Of a stretch of DNA of 64,000 bases, positions 8,872 through 17,554 are shown piece by piece; position 1 is the stretch's first letter, and each line of letters opens with the position of its first letter. The notes beneath the pieces were generated by a model. It saw nothing but the letters and a program-made list of their open reading frames with translations, ran no database searches and was not told the DNA's origin. A program made the position numbers and the translations under genes. The DNA is taken from assembly GCF_018361265.1 (NCBI RefSeq), contig NZ_JAFLNH010000002.1:248001-312000 (forward strand), read 5' to 3'. Origin of the DNA: Mycobacterium sp. SM1. GTDB taxonomy: Bacteria > Actinomycetota > Actinomycetes > Mycobacteriales > Mycobacteriaceae.

Positions 8872-9783
8872 TTTCGCGGTGACGTAGCTCATATCGCCGA
8901 AGTTAGTCATCGTGTCATCGTCGGGAAACTCAAAACCGTTGCGCGCATACAGTTCTCTGGCAGTGTGTGCGGTCACCTGCCAGCCGTGAGCGGTCAGGTA
9001 GTCGATGACGCTGCTGCGTTCACCGCGGTAGACGAGCTCCGCCATGTCCAGGTCCAGGCCCAGCCGCCGCCACCGCTCGGCGAGTCGCGGTGCTCGCTGC
9101 TCGAAGAAGGCGTCGGGGTCTGGCAGATATTCGGTGGCGACCCAGCTGCCGGGTGCGCTGAGGGCGGTGACGCTGTCGAATAGCCGATCCTGGGCGTCGG
9201 GCGGCAGATACGGCAACAGGCCCTCGGCGCTCCACGCTGTCGGCCGGTGCGTATCGAAACTATGCTGGCGCAACATGGTTGGCCAGTCGTTTCGCAGGTC
9301 GATGCCGATCGCACGGTGATCTGCTGCCGGACGAGCACCCAGACCGGCCAGGGTGCGGGTCTTAAAGCCGATGACCTGCGGCTGGTCGATCTCGTAGACC
9401 ACCATGCCCGCGGGCCATCGCAACCGGTAGGCCCTGGTGTCCAGGCCTGAGGCGAGGATCACGGCCTGACGCGCCCCCTCGTCGGCGGCCGCGGTGAAGA
9501 AGTCATCGAAGTATCGGGTGCGAACGGTGATTCGCTCCCTCATCGTCTGCGGACGCAGAAATGCGTCATCCTCGAACGCGATCTCGCCGTCGATCATCCG
9601 CACAAACGGCTCCAGCCCCACCGCCCGCACCAGCGGGTCGGCCAGCGGATCATCCAGTAGCGGGTTAGGCCCCTGCGAGGCCAGCGCCCGCGAGACCGCC
9701 ACCATGGTGGCGGTCATCCCGACGCCGGTCGCCAGGTCCCAGCTATCGCCCTCAGATCGTGCTGTGCCGGCGCCCGCCATCAA
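8857..9783 (-). CDS. TIGR00027-family class I SAM-dependent methyltransferase
   Basis: 308 aa. The family hallmarks are visible: SWDLATGVGMTATMVAVSRA near the N-terminus, DDPLADPLVRAVG, and the SAM-binding VILASGLDTRAYRLRWP near residue 110, followed by VYEIDQPQVIGFK. This family is expanded in mycobacteria (Rv0725c, Rv0726c and Rv0731c lie at the equivalent position). Substrates are unproven; O-methylation of lipids or polyketides is commonly suggested. A second paralogue lies immediately upstream on the same strand, and the two share a promoter-proximal motif. The 3' end overlaps sppA by 15 nt in convergent orientation. Confidence 0.9.
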   Translation of the reverse strand: MMAGAGTARSEGDSWDLATGVGMTATMVAVSRALASQGPNPLLDDPLADPLVRAVGLEPFVRMIDGEIAFEDDAFLRPQTMRERITVRTRYFDDFFTAAADEGARQAVILASGLDTRAYRLRWPAGMVVYEIDQPQVIGFKTRTLAGLGARPAADHRAIGIDLRNDWPTMLRQHSFDTHRPTAWSAEGLLPYLPPDAQDRLFDSVTALSAPGSWVATEYLPDPDAFFEQRAPRLAERWRRLGLDLDMAELVYRGERSSVIDYLTAHGWQVTAHTARELYARNGFEFPDDDTMTNFGDMSYVTAKLPES

Positions 9784-9806
9784 TCAATCCCTTCCCTACG
9801 GATGCT

Positions 9807-9821
9807 TACTTAGCCAGTGTA
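9807..9821 (-). promoter_or_regulatory. Promoter/operator motif of first methyltransferase
   Basis: On the minus strand this reads TACACTGGCTAAGTA: a TACACT -10-like hexamer fused to GGCTAAGTA. The second methyltransferase carries TATATTGGCTAAGTA at the corresponding place (10888-10902). The shared GGCTAAGTA tail beyond the -10 suggests an operator for a common regulator. Confidence 0.45.
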
Positions 9822-9922
9822 AGAAGTTCGCGCGGTCCAGGGCCAGGTATCACGGTCGAGGGCCGAAGACCAGAAGTGACCTGGCGGTGGCCACGGCAGC
9901 AGCCGACCGTGCAGCCGGCAAG

Positions 9923-10843
9923 TCAACGGCGGGTGGCGATGACGGAGACGACATTGCGGAACGGGGCCACGGTGTCATCGTCGTCCGGAAAATTAAAATT
10001 GCGGCCGTAGTCGGCGAACAACTCCCGCCGCAGCCTAGTGGCTACCTGCCAACCCCGCTCGGTCAAATAGTCGACGACGTTGCTGCGCTCGCCTTCGTAG
10101 AAAAGACCCGACAAATCGACGTCGCAGCCGAGCTTGGCCCATCGATCGTGGAACGCCCGGGCGCGCTGGGTCATCGTCGCATCGCCATCCGGATGGTATT
10201 CGGTGGCGAGTCGACTGCCGGCAGCGCTAAGCGCGGTGATGTCGTCGAACAGCCGGTCCTGGGCCTGCGGCGGCAGGTACATCAATAGGCCCTCGGCGCT
10301 CCAGGCCGACGGCCTGGTGTCATCGAAACCGTGGCGCCGCAACGCGGTCGGCCAGTCGTCTCGCAGGTCGATGCCGATCGTGCGACGCTCGGCGGCCGGC
10401 GTGGCGCCCAGCCGCGACATGGTCTCGTTTTTGAACGCGATGACCTTGGGCTGGTCGACCTCGTAGACGACGCTGCCCGCCGGCCACGCCAACCGGTACG
10501 GCCGGGCGTCCAAGCCGGCGGCCAAGATCACCGCCTGACCGATACCGGCGGCCATGGCGTTCGTGAAGAACTCATCGAAGAAGCGGGTGCGCACCGCTAT
10601 CGAGTCGGTCACCAGTTGCAGCTCTCGCCGTGCCTCGTCAGGGGCCTTCGCCGTTACGATCTCACCGTCGACCAGGCGGGTGAAAAAGTCGATGCCCACC
10701 GCTCGCACTAGCGGCGCGGCGAACGGGTCGCTGATGATCGGGTCGGCTTCCCGGCTGACCAGCGCCCGGGCCGCGGCGACCAGCGTCGCCGTCGCACCCA
10801 CGCTGGAGGCCAAATCCCAGGTATCCCTATCGCTGCGTGTCAT
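9923..10843 (-). CDS. TIGR00027-family class I SAM-dependent methyltransferase (paralogue)
   Basis: 306 aa from ATG 10843 (MTRSDRDTWDLASSVGATAT). The frame continues upstream to 11188, but that extension has no family similarity, and GGAGAG precedes this ATG. The same motifs as the neighbouring copy are present: SDPFAAPLVRAVG, then VILAAGLDARPYRLAWPAG and VYEVDQPKVIAFK. The two paralogues are tandem on the minus strand with separate copies of a conserved promoter motif, so each is probably transcribed from its own start. M. tuberculosis has several additional genes (fucA, serA2, xylB) here; they are absent in this genome. Confidence 0.9.
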   Translation of the reverse strand: MTRSDRDTWDLASSVGATATLVAAARALVSREADPIISDPFAAPLVRAVGIDFFTRLVDGEIVTAKAPDEARRELQLVTDSIAVRTRFFDEFFTNAMAAGIGQAVILAAGLDARPYRLAWPAGSVVYEVDQPKVIAFKNETMSRLGATPAAERRTIGIDLRDDWPTALRRHGFDDTRPSAWSAEGLLMYLPPQAQDRLFDDITALSAAGSRLATEYHPDGDATMTQRARAFHDRWAKLGCDVDLSGLFYEGERSNVVDYLTERGWQVATRLRRELFADYGRNFNFPDDDDTVAPFRNVVSVIATRR

Positions 10844-10887
10844 AGGACTCTCCCCAGCTCTCCAGGCGACAGCTAAAGCCCAGCTGA

Positions 10888-10902
10888 TACTTAGCCAATA
10901 TA
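10888..10902 (-). promoter_or_regulatory. Promoter/operator motif of second methyltransferase
   Basis: Minus strand TATATTGGCTAAGTA; 13 of 15 positions match the motif at 9807-9821. TATATT is a good -10. The leader to ATG 10843 would be about 38 nt. Confidence 0.45.
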
Positions 10903-10953
10903 ACAACTCACCGCAACTGTACGCCTGGCGTCGGGACCCGCTGTTCGCGCTGC

Positions 10954-10998
10954 TAGTCTCGTAGACTGTTCGACATAGTCTCATAAGACTGTTCGACG
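10954..10998 (+). repeat. Tandem inverted-repeat units upstream of secY
   Basis: Two 22-23 bp units in direct tandem (10954-10975 and 10976-10998) each hold a perfect hairpin, AGTCT-CGT-AGACT and AGTCT-CATA-AGACT, followed by GTTCGAC. They lie about 115-155 bp before secY, in the 10844-11111 intergenic interval. They could be a double operator or part of the promoter (TAGACT and TAAGACT are -10-like). Confidence 0.6.
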
Positions 10999-11111
10999 CG
11001 TGCCCGGACCGCTCCCCAGCCTGCGGGTGCTGGGCGCGTGACATGGATTGCCCGACGCCGGCCGGCCCGGTCGGCAAGCCGTGACCGGGGTTCGGCCGCG
11101 CAGGAGGAAAA

Positions 11112-12437
11112 GTGCTTTCGGCTTTCATCTCATCGCTGCGGACAGTCGACTTGAGGCGAAAGATCCTGTTCACGCTGGGCGTCGTCATCGTCTACCGGAT
11201 CGGGGCCTCCCTGCCGTCTCCGGGCGTGAACTACCCGAATGTGCAGAAGTGCATCGCGCAGGTCAGCGGCGGCGAAGCGGGGCAGATCTACTCGTTGATC
11301 AACCTGTTCTCCGGCGGCGCGCTGCTGAAGCTGACGGTGTTCGCGGTCGGGGTGATGCCCTACATCACCGCCAGCATCATCGTGCAGCTGCTCACCGTGG
11401 TGATCCCGCGATTTGAGGAGCTGCGCAAGGAGGGCCAGTCCGGGCAGGCCAAAATGACCCAGTACACCCGCTACCTGGCGATCGCGCTGGCCATCCTGCA
11501 GGCCACCAGCATTGTCGCGCTGGCGGCCAACGGCGGGCTGCTGCAGGGCTGCACCCTGAACATCATTGCCGACCAGAGCATTTTCACCCTGGTCGTCATC
11601 GTGCTGGTGATGACCGCCGGCGCGGCGCTGGTGATGTGGATGGGCGAGATGATCACCGAGCGTGGCATCGGCAACGGCATGTCGCTGCTGATCTTCGTCG
11701 GTATCGCCGCCCGCATCCCGGTCGAGGGCAAATCCATCTTGGACAGCCGGGGTGGGGTGGTGTTTGCCGCGGTGTGCGTGGCCGCGCTGATCATCATCGT
11801 GGGCGTGGTGTTCGTGGAGCAGGGGCAGCGTCGCATCCCGGTGCAGTACGCCAAGCGCATGGTCGGCCGGCGCATGTACGGCGGCACCTCGACGTATCTG
11901 CCGCTGAAGGTCAACCAGGCCGGTGTTATCCCGGTGATCTTCGCGTCCTCGCTGATCTACATTCCGCAGCTGATCACCCAGCTGGTACGCAGCGGCAGAG
12001 GCGGCCTGGGCAATAGCTGGTGGGACAAATTCGTCGCCAGCTATCTATCCAACCCCGGCAACTCGGTGTACATCGCCATCTACTTCGGGCTCATCATTTT
12101 CTTCACATACTTTTACGTCTCGGTCACGTTCAACCCCGACGAGCGTGCCGACGAGATGAAAAAGTTCGGCGGCTTCATTCCCGGTATCCGGCCGGGCCGG
12201 CCGACCGCTGACTACCTGCGCTTCGTGCTGAGCCGGATAACGCTGCCGGGCTCGATCTATCTCGGTGTGATCTCGGTGCTGCCCAATCTGTTCCTGCAGA
12301 TCGGCACCACCGGGACGGTGCAGAATCTGCCGTTCGGCGGCACCGCGGTTCTGATCATGATCGGCGTCGGTTTGGACACGGTGAAACAGATCGAGAGCCA
12401 ACTCATGCAACGTAACTATGAGGGATTTTTGAAGTGA
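11112..12437 (+). CDS. secY: Preprotein translocase subunit SecY
   Basis: 441 aa, ten membrane segments. GTG start at 11112 preceded by AGGAGG. SecY forms the protein-conducting channel with SecE and SecG. Recognisable landmarks are the N-terminal [19 protein letters not shown], the TM2 region [23 protein letters not shown] (in part), and the cytosolic loop [17 protein letters not shown] near the C-terminus. Operon secY-adk-map with overlapping starts: the adk GTG overlaps the secY stop. Confidence 0.97.
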   Translation: MLSAFISSLRTVDLRRKILFTLGVVIVYRIGASLPSPGVNYPNVQKCIAQVSGGEAGQIYSLINLFSGGALLKLTVFAVGVMPYITASIIVQLLTVVIPRFEELRKEGQSGQAKMTQYTRYLAIALAILQATSIVALAANGGLLQGCTLNIIADQSIFTLVVIVLVMTAGAALVMWMGEMITERGIGNGMSLLIFVGIAARIPVEGKSILDSRGGVVFAAVCVAALIIIVGVVFVEQGQRRIPVQYAKRMVGRRMYGGTSTYLPLKVNQAGVIPVIFASSLIYIPQLITQLVRSGRGGLGNSWWDKFVASYLSNPGNSVYIAIYFGLIIFFTYFYVSVTFNPDERADEMKKFGGFIPGIRPGRPTADYLRFVLSRITLPGSIYLGVISVLPNLFLQIGTTGTVQNLPFGGTAVLIMIGVGLDTVKQIESQLMQRNYEGFLK

Positions 12438-12979
12438 GAGTCGTTTTGCTGGGGCCGCCCGGGGCGGGAAAGGGCACCCAGGCTGAGAGGTTGGCCGAGA
12501 AACTCGGGGTTCCCCACATCTCTACCGGAGAGCTGTTCCGGCAAAACATCCGCGCGGGCACCGAGCTGGGTTTGCAGGCCAAGCGTTACCTAGACGCCGG
12601 TGATTTGGTGCCCTCCGAGCTGACCAACGCGCTGGTCGAGGACCGCCTCGGCAAGCCCGACGCCGCGGCCGGCTTCGTCTTGGACGGCTATCCGCGCTCC
12701 CTCGAGCAGGCCCAAGCGTTGCACGACATGCTGGAACGCCGTGGCGCCAAGATCGATGCGGTACTGGAATTGCGGGTATCGCAAGAGGAGTTGCTCAAGC
12801 GACTCAACGGGCGGGGGCGCCCCGACGACACCGAGGACGTCATCGTGAACCGTATGAAGGTCTACCGCGAGGAGACCGCGCCGCTGTTGGCGTATTACCG
12901 TGGCCAGCTGAAGAGCGTCGATGGCGTCGGCGCCGTCGACGAGGTGTCCGCCCGAGCGCTGCGAGCGTTAGGGAAATAA
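12434..12979 (+). CDS. adk: Adenylate kinase
   Basis: 181 aa short-form (no LID zinc insertion) adenylate kinase, as in M. tuberculosis. It interconverts ATP + AMP and 2 ADP. The P-loop [14 protein letters not shown] begins at residue 7; [11 protein letters not shown] is the conserved AMP/ATP-core motif, and [19 protein letters not shown] is the short LID. The GTG start overlaps the secY stop (GTGA), so translation is coupled. Confidence 0.97.
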   Translation: MRVVLLGPPGAGKGTQAERLAEKLGVPHISTGELFRQNIRAGTELGLQAKRYLDAGDLVPSELTNALVEDRLGKPDAAAGFVLDGYPRSLEQAQALHDMLERRGAKIDAVLELRVSQEELLKRLNGRGRPDDTEDVIVNRMKVYREETAPLLAYYRGQLKSVDGVGAVDEVSARALRALGK

Positions 12980-12981
12980 CG

Positions 12982-13782
12982 GTGATCACCCTGGCAGGAC
13001 TGCGCCAGCGCAAGGTGGTTCCGCGGCGCAGCGCGGGCGAACTCGACGCGATGGCCGCGGCCGGTGCCGTGGTCGCCGCCGCGCTGCGTGCGGTGCAGGG
13101 CGCCGCAATCGCCGGGACGTCAACCCTGACCCTGGACGAGATCGCCGAATCGGTGATCCGCGATGCCGGTGCCACCCCGTCATTTCTGGGGTACCACGGC
13201 TATCCGGCGTCGATCTGCGTGTCGATCAACGATCGGGTGGTGCACGGCATCCCGTCCGCCGCGGAGATCCTGGCACCCGGTGACCTGGTGTCCATCGACT
13301 GCGGCGCAATCCTGGAGGGCTGGCACGGGGACGCCGCCATCACCTTTGGCGTCGAGGCGCTCAGCGCCGACGACGACGCGCTGTCACGGGCGACCAGGGA
13401 ATCTTTGGAGGCCGGGATCGCCGCGATGACTCCCGGCAATCGGCTGAGCGATGTGTCCCACGCCATCGAAACGGGGACGCACGCCGCCGAGGTCCGCTAT
13501 CGGCGCAGGTTCGGCATCGTCGAAGGCTATGGGGGTCATGGCATCGGACGGCGCATGCACATGGAGCCGTTCGTACCCAACGAGGGATCTCCGGGGCGCG
13601 GTCCGCTGCTGGCCCCGGGTTCGGTGCTGGCGATTGAACCCATGTTGACGCTGGGATCCGGCAAAACCGTTGTGCTCGATGACCAGTGGACGGTCACCAC
13701 CGTCGACGGGTCGCGTGCCGCACACTGGGAGCACACCGTCGCGGCAACCGAGGACGGCCCCCGCATCTTGACCCTCGGCTAA
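12982..13782 (+). CDS. map: Methionine aminopeptidase type I
   Basis: 266 aa, mapA type without the N-terminal SH3-like zinc extension. Metal ligands appear in order: [19 protein letters not shown] (two Asp), [15 protein letters not shown] (His), LAIEPML (Glu) and WEHTVA (Glu). It removes the initiator methionine. GTG start 2 nt after adk. The last gene of the secY operon; in M. tuberculosis sigL follows next, whereas here a copper-transport block intervenes. Confidence 0.95.
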   Translation: MITLAGLRQRKVVPRRSAGELDAMAAAGAVVAAALRAVQGAAIAGTSTLTLDEIAESVIRDAGATPSFLGYHGYPASICVSINDRVVHGIPSAAEILAPGDLVSIDCGAILEGWHGDAAITFGVEALSADDDALSRATRESLEAGIAAMTPGNRLSDVSHAIETGTHAAEVRYRRRFGIVEGYGGHGIGRRMHMEPFVPNEGSPGRGPLLAPGSVLAIEPMLTLGSGKTVVLDDQWTVTTVDGSRAAHWEHTVAATEDGPRILTLG

Positions 13783-13816
13783 GCACCGGCACGGAATCGC
13801 GCACCGGCGGGGCCGG

Positions 13817-14002
13817 GTGACGCGGCCGAAAGTAGGGCAGGGGCTCGGCTGCACGCTATGGTGTTCGGCCTCTTCAGCGATGCACCGCAAATTCTCAGCC
13901 TGGGCGAAGAGGAACGATCATAGACTGAAGGGGCCGGCCCCGAATGCTGCGTTGGCACCCGTGGTGATGCGGCTTGTCGGGAAGAAAAAAGAGGCATCAT
14001 GA
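13817..14002 (+). CDS. Doubtful small ORF before the copper ATPase (61 aa)
   Basis: The frame ends in TGA overlapping the ctpV-like start (ATGA). The last residues ([13 protein letters not shown]) faintly recall the start of the DUF1490 protein that precedes ctpV in M. tuberculosis (Rv0968), but the rest does not match. It may be a decayed remnant or only leader sequence. TAGACT at 13921-13926 could be a -10 for the ATPase. No CsoR gene or recognised CsoR operator was seen in 13783-13998. Confidence 0.2.
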   Translation: MTRPKVGQGLGCTLWCSASSAMHRKFSAWAKRNDHRLKGPAPNAALAPVVMRLVGKKKEAS

Positions 14003-16281
14003 CCAAAGCGCTGGGCCTTACTAAGGCCACCGATGCCAAGGCCGCCGATCGGGCCCTGACGGCGCGGGTCGAGTTCGCGGTGGCGGGCATGACGTGTGGG
14101 TCGTGTGCGGCCCGCGTGCAGAAGACGTTGTCCAAGCAGCCGGGGGTGGCCGAGGCGGAGGTGAACTTCGCCACCGGGATCGCGCACGTGGATTGCCGGC
14201 CCGGTGAGGTGGATGTCGAGCGGCTGCGCGAGGCGATCGAGCGCCTGGGCTATCACCTGGAGCCGGTCACCGCGAGCCCACCCTCGCCGGGCGAGGAGAG
14301 TCGGCGCGCGCAGCGCACCTGGTTGTGGCGGGTGTGGCTGGCCTGGCCGCTGGGGCTTCTGGTGTTTGTGTTGACCATGTTTTGCTGTGATTACTCGTGG
14401 GCGCGCTGGTCGGCGTTCGCCGCGACGATACCGGTGCAGTTCGTGGCCGGTTGGCCGTTTCTTCGGGGGGCCGCGCAGCGGGCGCGGGCGCTAAGCGCGA
14501 ACATGGATACGCTGATCACGCTGGGCACGCTGACCGCGTTCAGCTATTCCACCTATGGGCTTTTCGTGGGCGGGCCGCTGTTTTTTGACACCGCGGCGCT
14601 GATTATCGCGTTTTTGACGTTGGGCCGCTCTTTGGAGGCCCGGGCGCGGGGCAAGGCCTCCGAGGCGATCGGCAAGCTGCTGGAGATGGGCGCCAAGGAG
14701 GCCCGGTTGCTCGTGCATGGCCGGGAGCGGCTGGTGCCGGTGGAGCGGGTGCGGGTCGGGGATGTGATGCGGGTGCGCCCGGGGGAGAAGATCCCCGTCG
14801 ATGGTGAGGTCATCGAGGGGCGCGCCGCGGTGGACGAGTCGATGCTTACCGGGGAGTCGGCGCCGGTGGAGAAAGCGGTGGGCGATCATGTCGCCGGGGC
14901 GACCCTCAACACCGATGGGCTGTTGAGCGTGCGGGCCACCGCGGTGGGCTCTGATACCGCGCTGGCGCAGATCGTGCGCCTGGTTGAGCAGGCCCAGGCC
15001 GGCAAGGCCCCGGTGCAGCGGCTGGCCGACCGGATCTCGGCGGTGTTTGTGCCGGTGGTCATCGCTATTGCGGTGTTGACGTTCGCCGAGTGGGCGCTGG
15101 TCATCCTCGACCCGCTGGCCGGGATGAGCGCCGCGATCGCGGTGCTGATCATCGCCTGCCCGTGCGCGCTGGGGCTGGCCACCCCCACCGCGATCATGGT
15201 CGGCACCGGCCGGGGCGCGGATCTGGGGATTTTGATCAAAGGCGCCGAGGTGCTGGAGGGCTCCAAGAGGATCGACACCGTGGTGTTCGACAAGACCGGC
15301 ACCCTCACCCGCGGGCGGATGCAGCTCATCGAGGTGATCCCCGAGCGGGGCCAGCAGGCCGATCCGGTGTTGCGGGTGGCCGCCGCGGCGGAGTCGGGCT
15401 CGGAGCATCCCATCGGGGCGGCGATCGTGGCGGCCGCCCGCCAGCGGGGGCTGGCGATCCCCGCGGCCACGGGTTTCGCCAACCGCGCGGGGCTGGGGAT
15501 GCGCGCCGAGATCGACGGCGCACCGGTGTGCGTGGGGCGGCGCCCCCTAATCGAGGAGCACGGCTGCCTGCTGCCCGAGCATTTGGCCGCGGCGGCCACA
15601 GAGCTCGAAGAACGGGAGCTCACCGCGGTGTTCGTCGGCTATGACGGGCGGGTTGTGGGGGTGCTCGCGGTGGCCGACACCGTCAAAGACGAGGCCGCCG
15701 CCGTGGTGCGCCGGCTGCACGCCATGGGGCTGCAGGTCGCCATGATCACCGGCGATAACGCCCGCACGGCGGCCGCGATCGCCGGGCAGCTGGGTATCGA
15801 GCGGGTGCTGGCCGAGGTGTTGCCCCAAGACAAGGTCAGCGAGATCCGCCGGCTGCAACGGGAGGGCCGGCGGGTGGCGATGGTCGGCGACGGCGTCAAC
15901 GACGCCCCCGCGCTGGTGCAGGCCGATCTGGGCATCGCGATCGGCACCGGCACCGATGTGGCCATCGAGGCCTCCGACATCACCCTGATGTCCGACCGGC
16001 TCGACGGTGTCGTGCGCGCGATCCAGCTCTCCCGGCAGACCCTGCGCACCATCCACCAAAACCTGGGGTGGGCGTTCGGCTACAACATCGCCGCCATCCC
16101 CCTGGCCGCGCTGGGCCTGCTCAACCCGATCCTCGCCAGCGCGGCGATGGGATTCTCCTCGGTCAGCGTGGTCAGCAACTCGCTGCGGCTGCGCCGCTTC
16201 GGCCGAGGGGGGACTGCTGCAGCAGCTGCACCACCGATTCGCCATGCCGTTTTCCGATCGGAGCCGCCAAGCCTCACATGA
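13999..16281 (+). CDS. ctpV: Copper-exporting P1B-type ATPase, CtpV-like
   Basis: 760 aa. Domains in order: N-terminal HMA domain with the metal site [11 protein letters not shown] (CxxC at 33-36), membrane segments, actuator domain with TGES ([13 protein letters not shown]), the transmembrane CPC metal site ([15 protein letters not shown]387-P-C389), phosphorylation site DKTGTLT (D431), the P1B His-Pro pair in SEHPIGAAI, and hinge [10 protein letters not shown]. This set specifies a monovalent copper exporter. The downstream DUF5134 membrane gene overlaps by ATGA, the same pairing as ctpV-Rv0970 of the copper-responsive cso operon of M. tuberculosis. The csoR repressor gene is not adjacent here, and the location between map and sigL is unusual. 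Confidence 0.92.
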   Translation: MTKALGLTKATDAKAADRALTARVEFAVAGMTCGSCAARVQKTLSKQPGVAEAEVNFATGIAHVDCRPGEVDVERLREAIERLGYHLEPVTASPPSPGEESRRAQRTWLWRVWLAWPLGLLVFVLTMFCCDYSWARWSAFAATIPVQFVAGWPFLRGAAQRARALSANMDTLITLGTLTAFSYSTYGLFVGGPLFFDTAALIIAFLTLGRSLEARARGKASEAIGKLLEMGAKEARLLVHGRERLVPVERVRVGDVMRVRPGEKIPVDGEVIEGRAAVDESMLTGESAPVEKAVGDHVAGATLNTDGLLSVRATAVGSDTALAQIVRLVEQAQAGKAPVQRLADRISAVFVPVVIAIAVLTFAEWALVILDPLAGMSAAIAVLIIACPCALGLATPTAIMVGTGRGADLGILIKGAEVLEGSKRIDTVVFDKTGTLTRGRMQLIEVIPERGQQADPVLRVAAAAESGSEHPIGAAIVAAARQRGLAIPAATGFANRAGLGMRAEIDGAPVCVGRRPLIEEHGCLLPEHLAAAATELEERELTAVFVGYDGRVVGVLAVADTVKDEAAAVVRRLHAMGLQVAMITGDNARTAAAIAGQLGIERVLAEVLPQDKVSEIRRLQREGRRVAMVGDGVNDAPALVQADLGIAIGTGTDVAIEASDITLMSDRLDGVVRAIQLSRQTLRTIHQNLGWAFGYNIAAIPLAALGLLNPILASAAMGFSSVSVVSNSLRLRRFGRGGTAAAAAPPIRHAVFRSEPPSLT

Positions 16282-16877
16282 TCCATGACCTGTTGCTTCG
16301 TTGGATGGTCACCGGGTTATTCGCGGTGAGCGCCGTTGAATCTGCCCGGTTGGCCATCCGTGAACGCCGGCCGTGGACGACGGTGCTGACCCACGGGCTG
16401 CATTTCGCGATGGCGGTGGCGATGGCGGTGATGGCCTGGCCGTGGATGGGGCGATTCCCGCAGGCAGGACCGGTAGCGTTTTTCTCGCTGGCGACCGTCT
16501 GGTTTGTGGCCCTGGCGATCTTTGCCGCCCGAACGACCACCTTGCGGGAATTGTATGGCTATCACGGCTTTATGATGCTGGCATGCGCCTGGATGTTTGC
16601 CAGCACGAACCGGGCAATGTCGGCGTCGATGCCGGGCATGGCCCTGGCGATGACCGCGATGGACATGCCGGCGGGCGGCGGGCCGCCGGCATGGTTCAGC
16701 GCTGTGAACTGGCTCGGTACCTTCAGTTTCGCGGCTGCCGCCGTTTTCTGGACAGCCAGGTACGTCAGGGAGCACCGGCACGGGATAGCCGGGCTCCGGC
16801 CGGTGCATGACCTGAAGCAAGCGATGATGGCCACCGGCATGGCTATCGAGTTCCTCGCCATGGTGTTTCCGATCTGA
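16278..16877 (+). CDS. DUF5134 integral membrane protein (Rv0970-like)
   Basis: 199 aa from the ATG at 16278, which overlaps the ATPase stop. About five or six hydrophobic segments are visible, with a methionine-rich stretch ([20 protein letters not shown] around residues 115-134) that could bind copper. In M. tuberculosis its counterpart is the last gene of the copper-induced cso operon. A role in copper handling at the membrane is inferred from context and the Met-rich loop; no enzymatic motif is seen. Confidence 0.8.
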   Translation: MIHDLLLRWMVTGLFAVSAVESARLAIRERRPWTTVLTHGLHFAMAVAMAVMAWPWMGRFPQAGPVAFFSLATVWFVALAIFAARTTTLRELYGYHGFMMLACAWMFASTNRAMSASMPGMALAMTAMDMPAGGGPPAWFSAVNWLGTFSFAAAAVFWTARYVREHRHGIAGLRPVHDLKQAMMATGMAIEFLAMVFPI

Positions 16878-16979
16878 GCCGAGTAGGGTGAGGGGCATCG
16901 TCGGCGCTGCGGGGGCACACCCGCAGCGGTAGCCCCAACCGGTTCGCGCGTTTCGACCCTCGGCTAGCACTGCACGAAC

Positions 16980-17005
16980 CGTGAACCAAATTCGTGAACC
17001 AAATT
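16980..17005 (+). repeat. Perfect 13-bp tandem duplication CGTGAACCAAATT
   Basis: The 13-mer is present at 16980-16992 and again at 16993-17005. It duplicates the -35 element (TGAACC) of the SigL-type promoter; only the downstream copy is correctly spaced from CGTGTC. Confidence 0.9.
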
Positions 17006-17023
17006 GGGGCCGACACTCGTGTC
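16995..17023 (+). promoter_or_regulatory. SigL-type promoter of the sigma paralogue / ZAS-oxygenase operon
   Basis: TGAACC (16995-17000), a 17-bp spacer and CGTGTC (17018-17023). This matches the promoter recalled for M. tuberculosis SigL (TGAACC and CGTgtc/gta about 16 bp apart). The start codon of the sigma gene lies 18 nt further on behind GAGAGG. Confidence 0.7.
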
Positions 17024-17041
17024 ACCACCGAGAGGCTGGTG

Positions 17042-17554
17042 ATGGACAGGCCGGAAACCGGCGCGATGCGGACGCTGCACAGCAAGCACGCCGCGGCGTT
17101 GTTGCGCTATGTGTACCGGCTGACCGGGGATACGGCGCACGCCCACACTGTGGTGCAGCAAACGCTGCTGCGGGCACGCCAGCATCCGGAGGTCCTCGAC
17201 GGCAATGAGCGGTCGGCGCGCGCCTGGTTGTTTACCGTCGCGCGCGGCCTGATCCTCGATGACGCGCGCGGTGTCCGCTTCGGCGCGGAGGTGGTCTCAC
17301 CCGACGGCCCTGCAGCGCCGGAGTCCGGCCCGTCTGACGGCGGGTCGGCGCTCGACCGGGCGCTGGTCGCCGACGCGATAGCCCAGCTGCCCGCCGAGGA
17401 TCGGGCCATCGTTTCACGCGCGTACTATCACGGCTGGACCACCGGGCAAATCGGTGCCGACCTGGGAATCGCTGACGATACCGTGAAATCACGGTTGCAT
17501 TACGCGCTGCGAACCCTGCGGCAGACGCTACTGGAGATGGGGGTGGCCCAATGA
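17042..17554 (+). CDS. Diverged ECF sigma factor, SigL paralogue
   Basis: 170 aa from ATG 17042 (MDRPETGAMRTLHSKHAAAL), chosen because GAGAGG lies 6 nt upstream; GTG 17039 is also possible. It aligns along its length with the neighbouring SigL. Region 4 (AEDRAIVSRAYYHGWTTGQIGADLGIADDTVKSRLHYAL) keeps the -35-binding helix-turn-helix. Region 2 is altered where SigL has AEDVVQETLLRAW: here AHTVVQQTLLRAR, losing three acidic residues normally involved in core RNA polymerase binding. NMIIDERR is replaced by GLILDDAR in the -10-recognition part. It may have weakened RNAP binding or altered specificity. Its stop overlaps the start of the ZAS-carotenoid oxygenase gene (ATGA), the normal sigma/anti-sigma arrangement. 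Confidence 0.85.
   Translation: MDRPETGAMRTLHSKHAAALLRYVYRLTGDTAHAHTVVQQTLLRARQHPEVLDGNERSARAWLFTVARGLILDDARGVRFGAEVVSPDGPAAPESGPSDGGSALDRALVADAIAQLPAEDRAIVSRAYYHGWTTGQIGADLGIADDTVKSRLHYALRTLRQTLLEMGVAQ

Noticed and set aside
13930..13945. GGGGCCGGCCCC as a rho-independent terminator after map
   Set aside because: No T-run follows, and such GC palindromes are common in this genome.
16982..17010. Upstream TGAACC (16982-16987) as a second independent SigL promoter
   Set aside because: No CGTGT-like -10 at 16-17 bp spacing; best seen as a duplicated -35 only.
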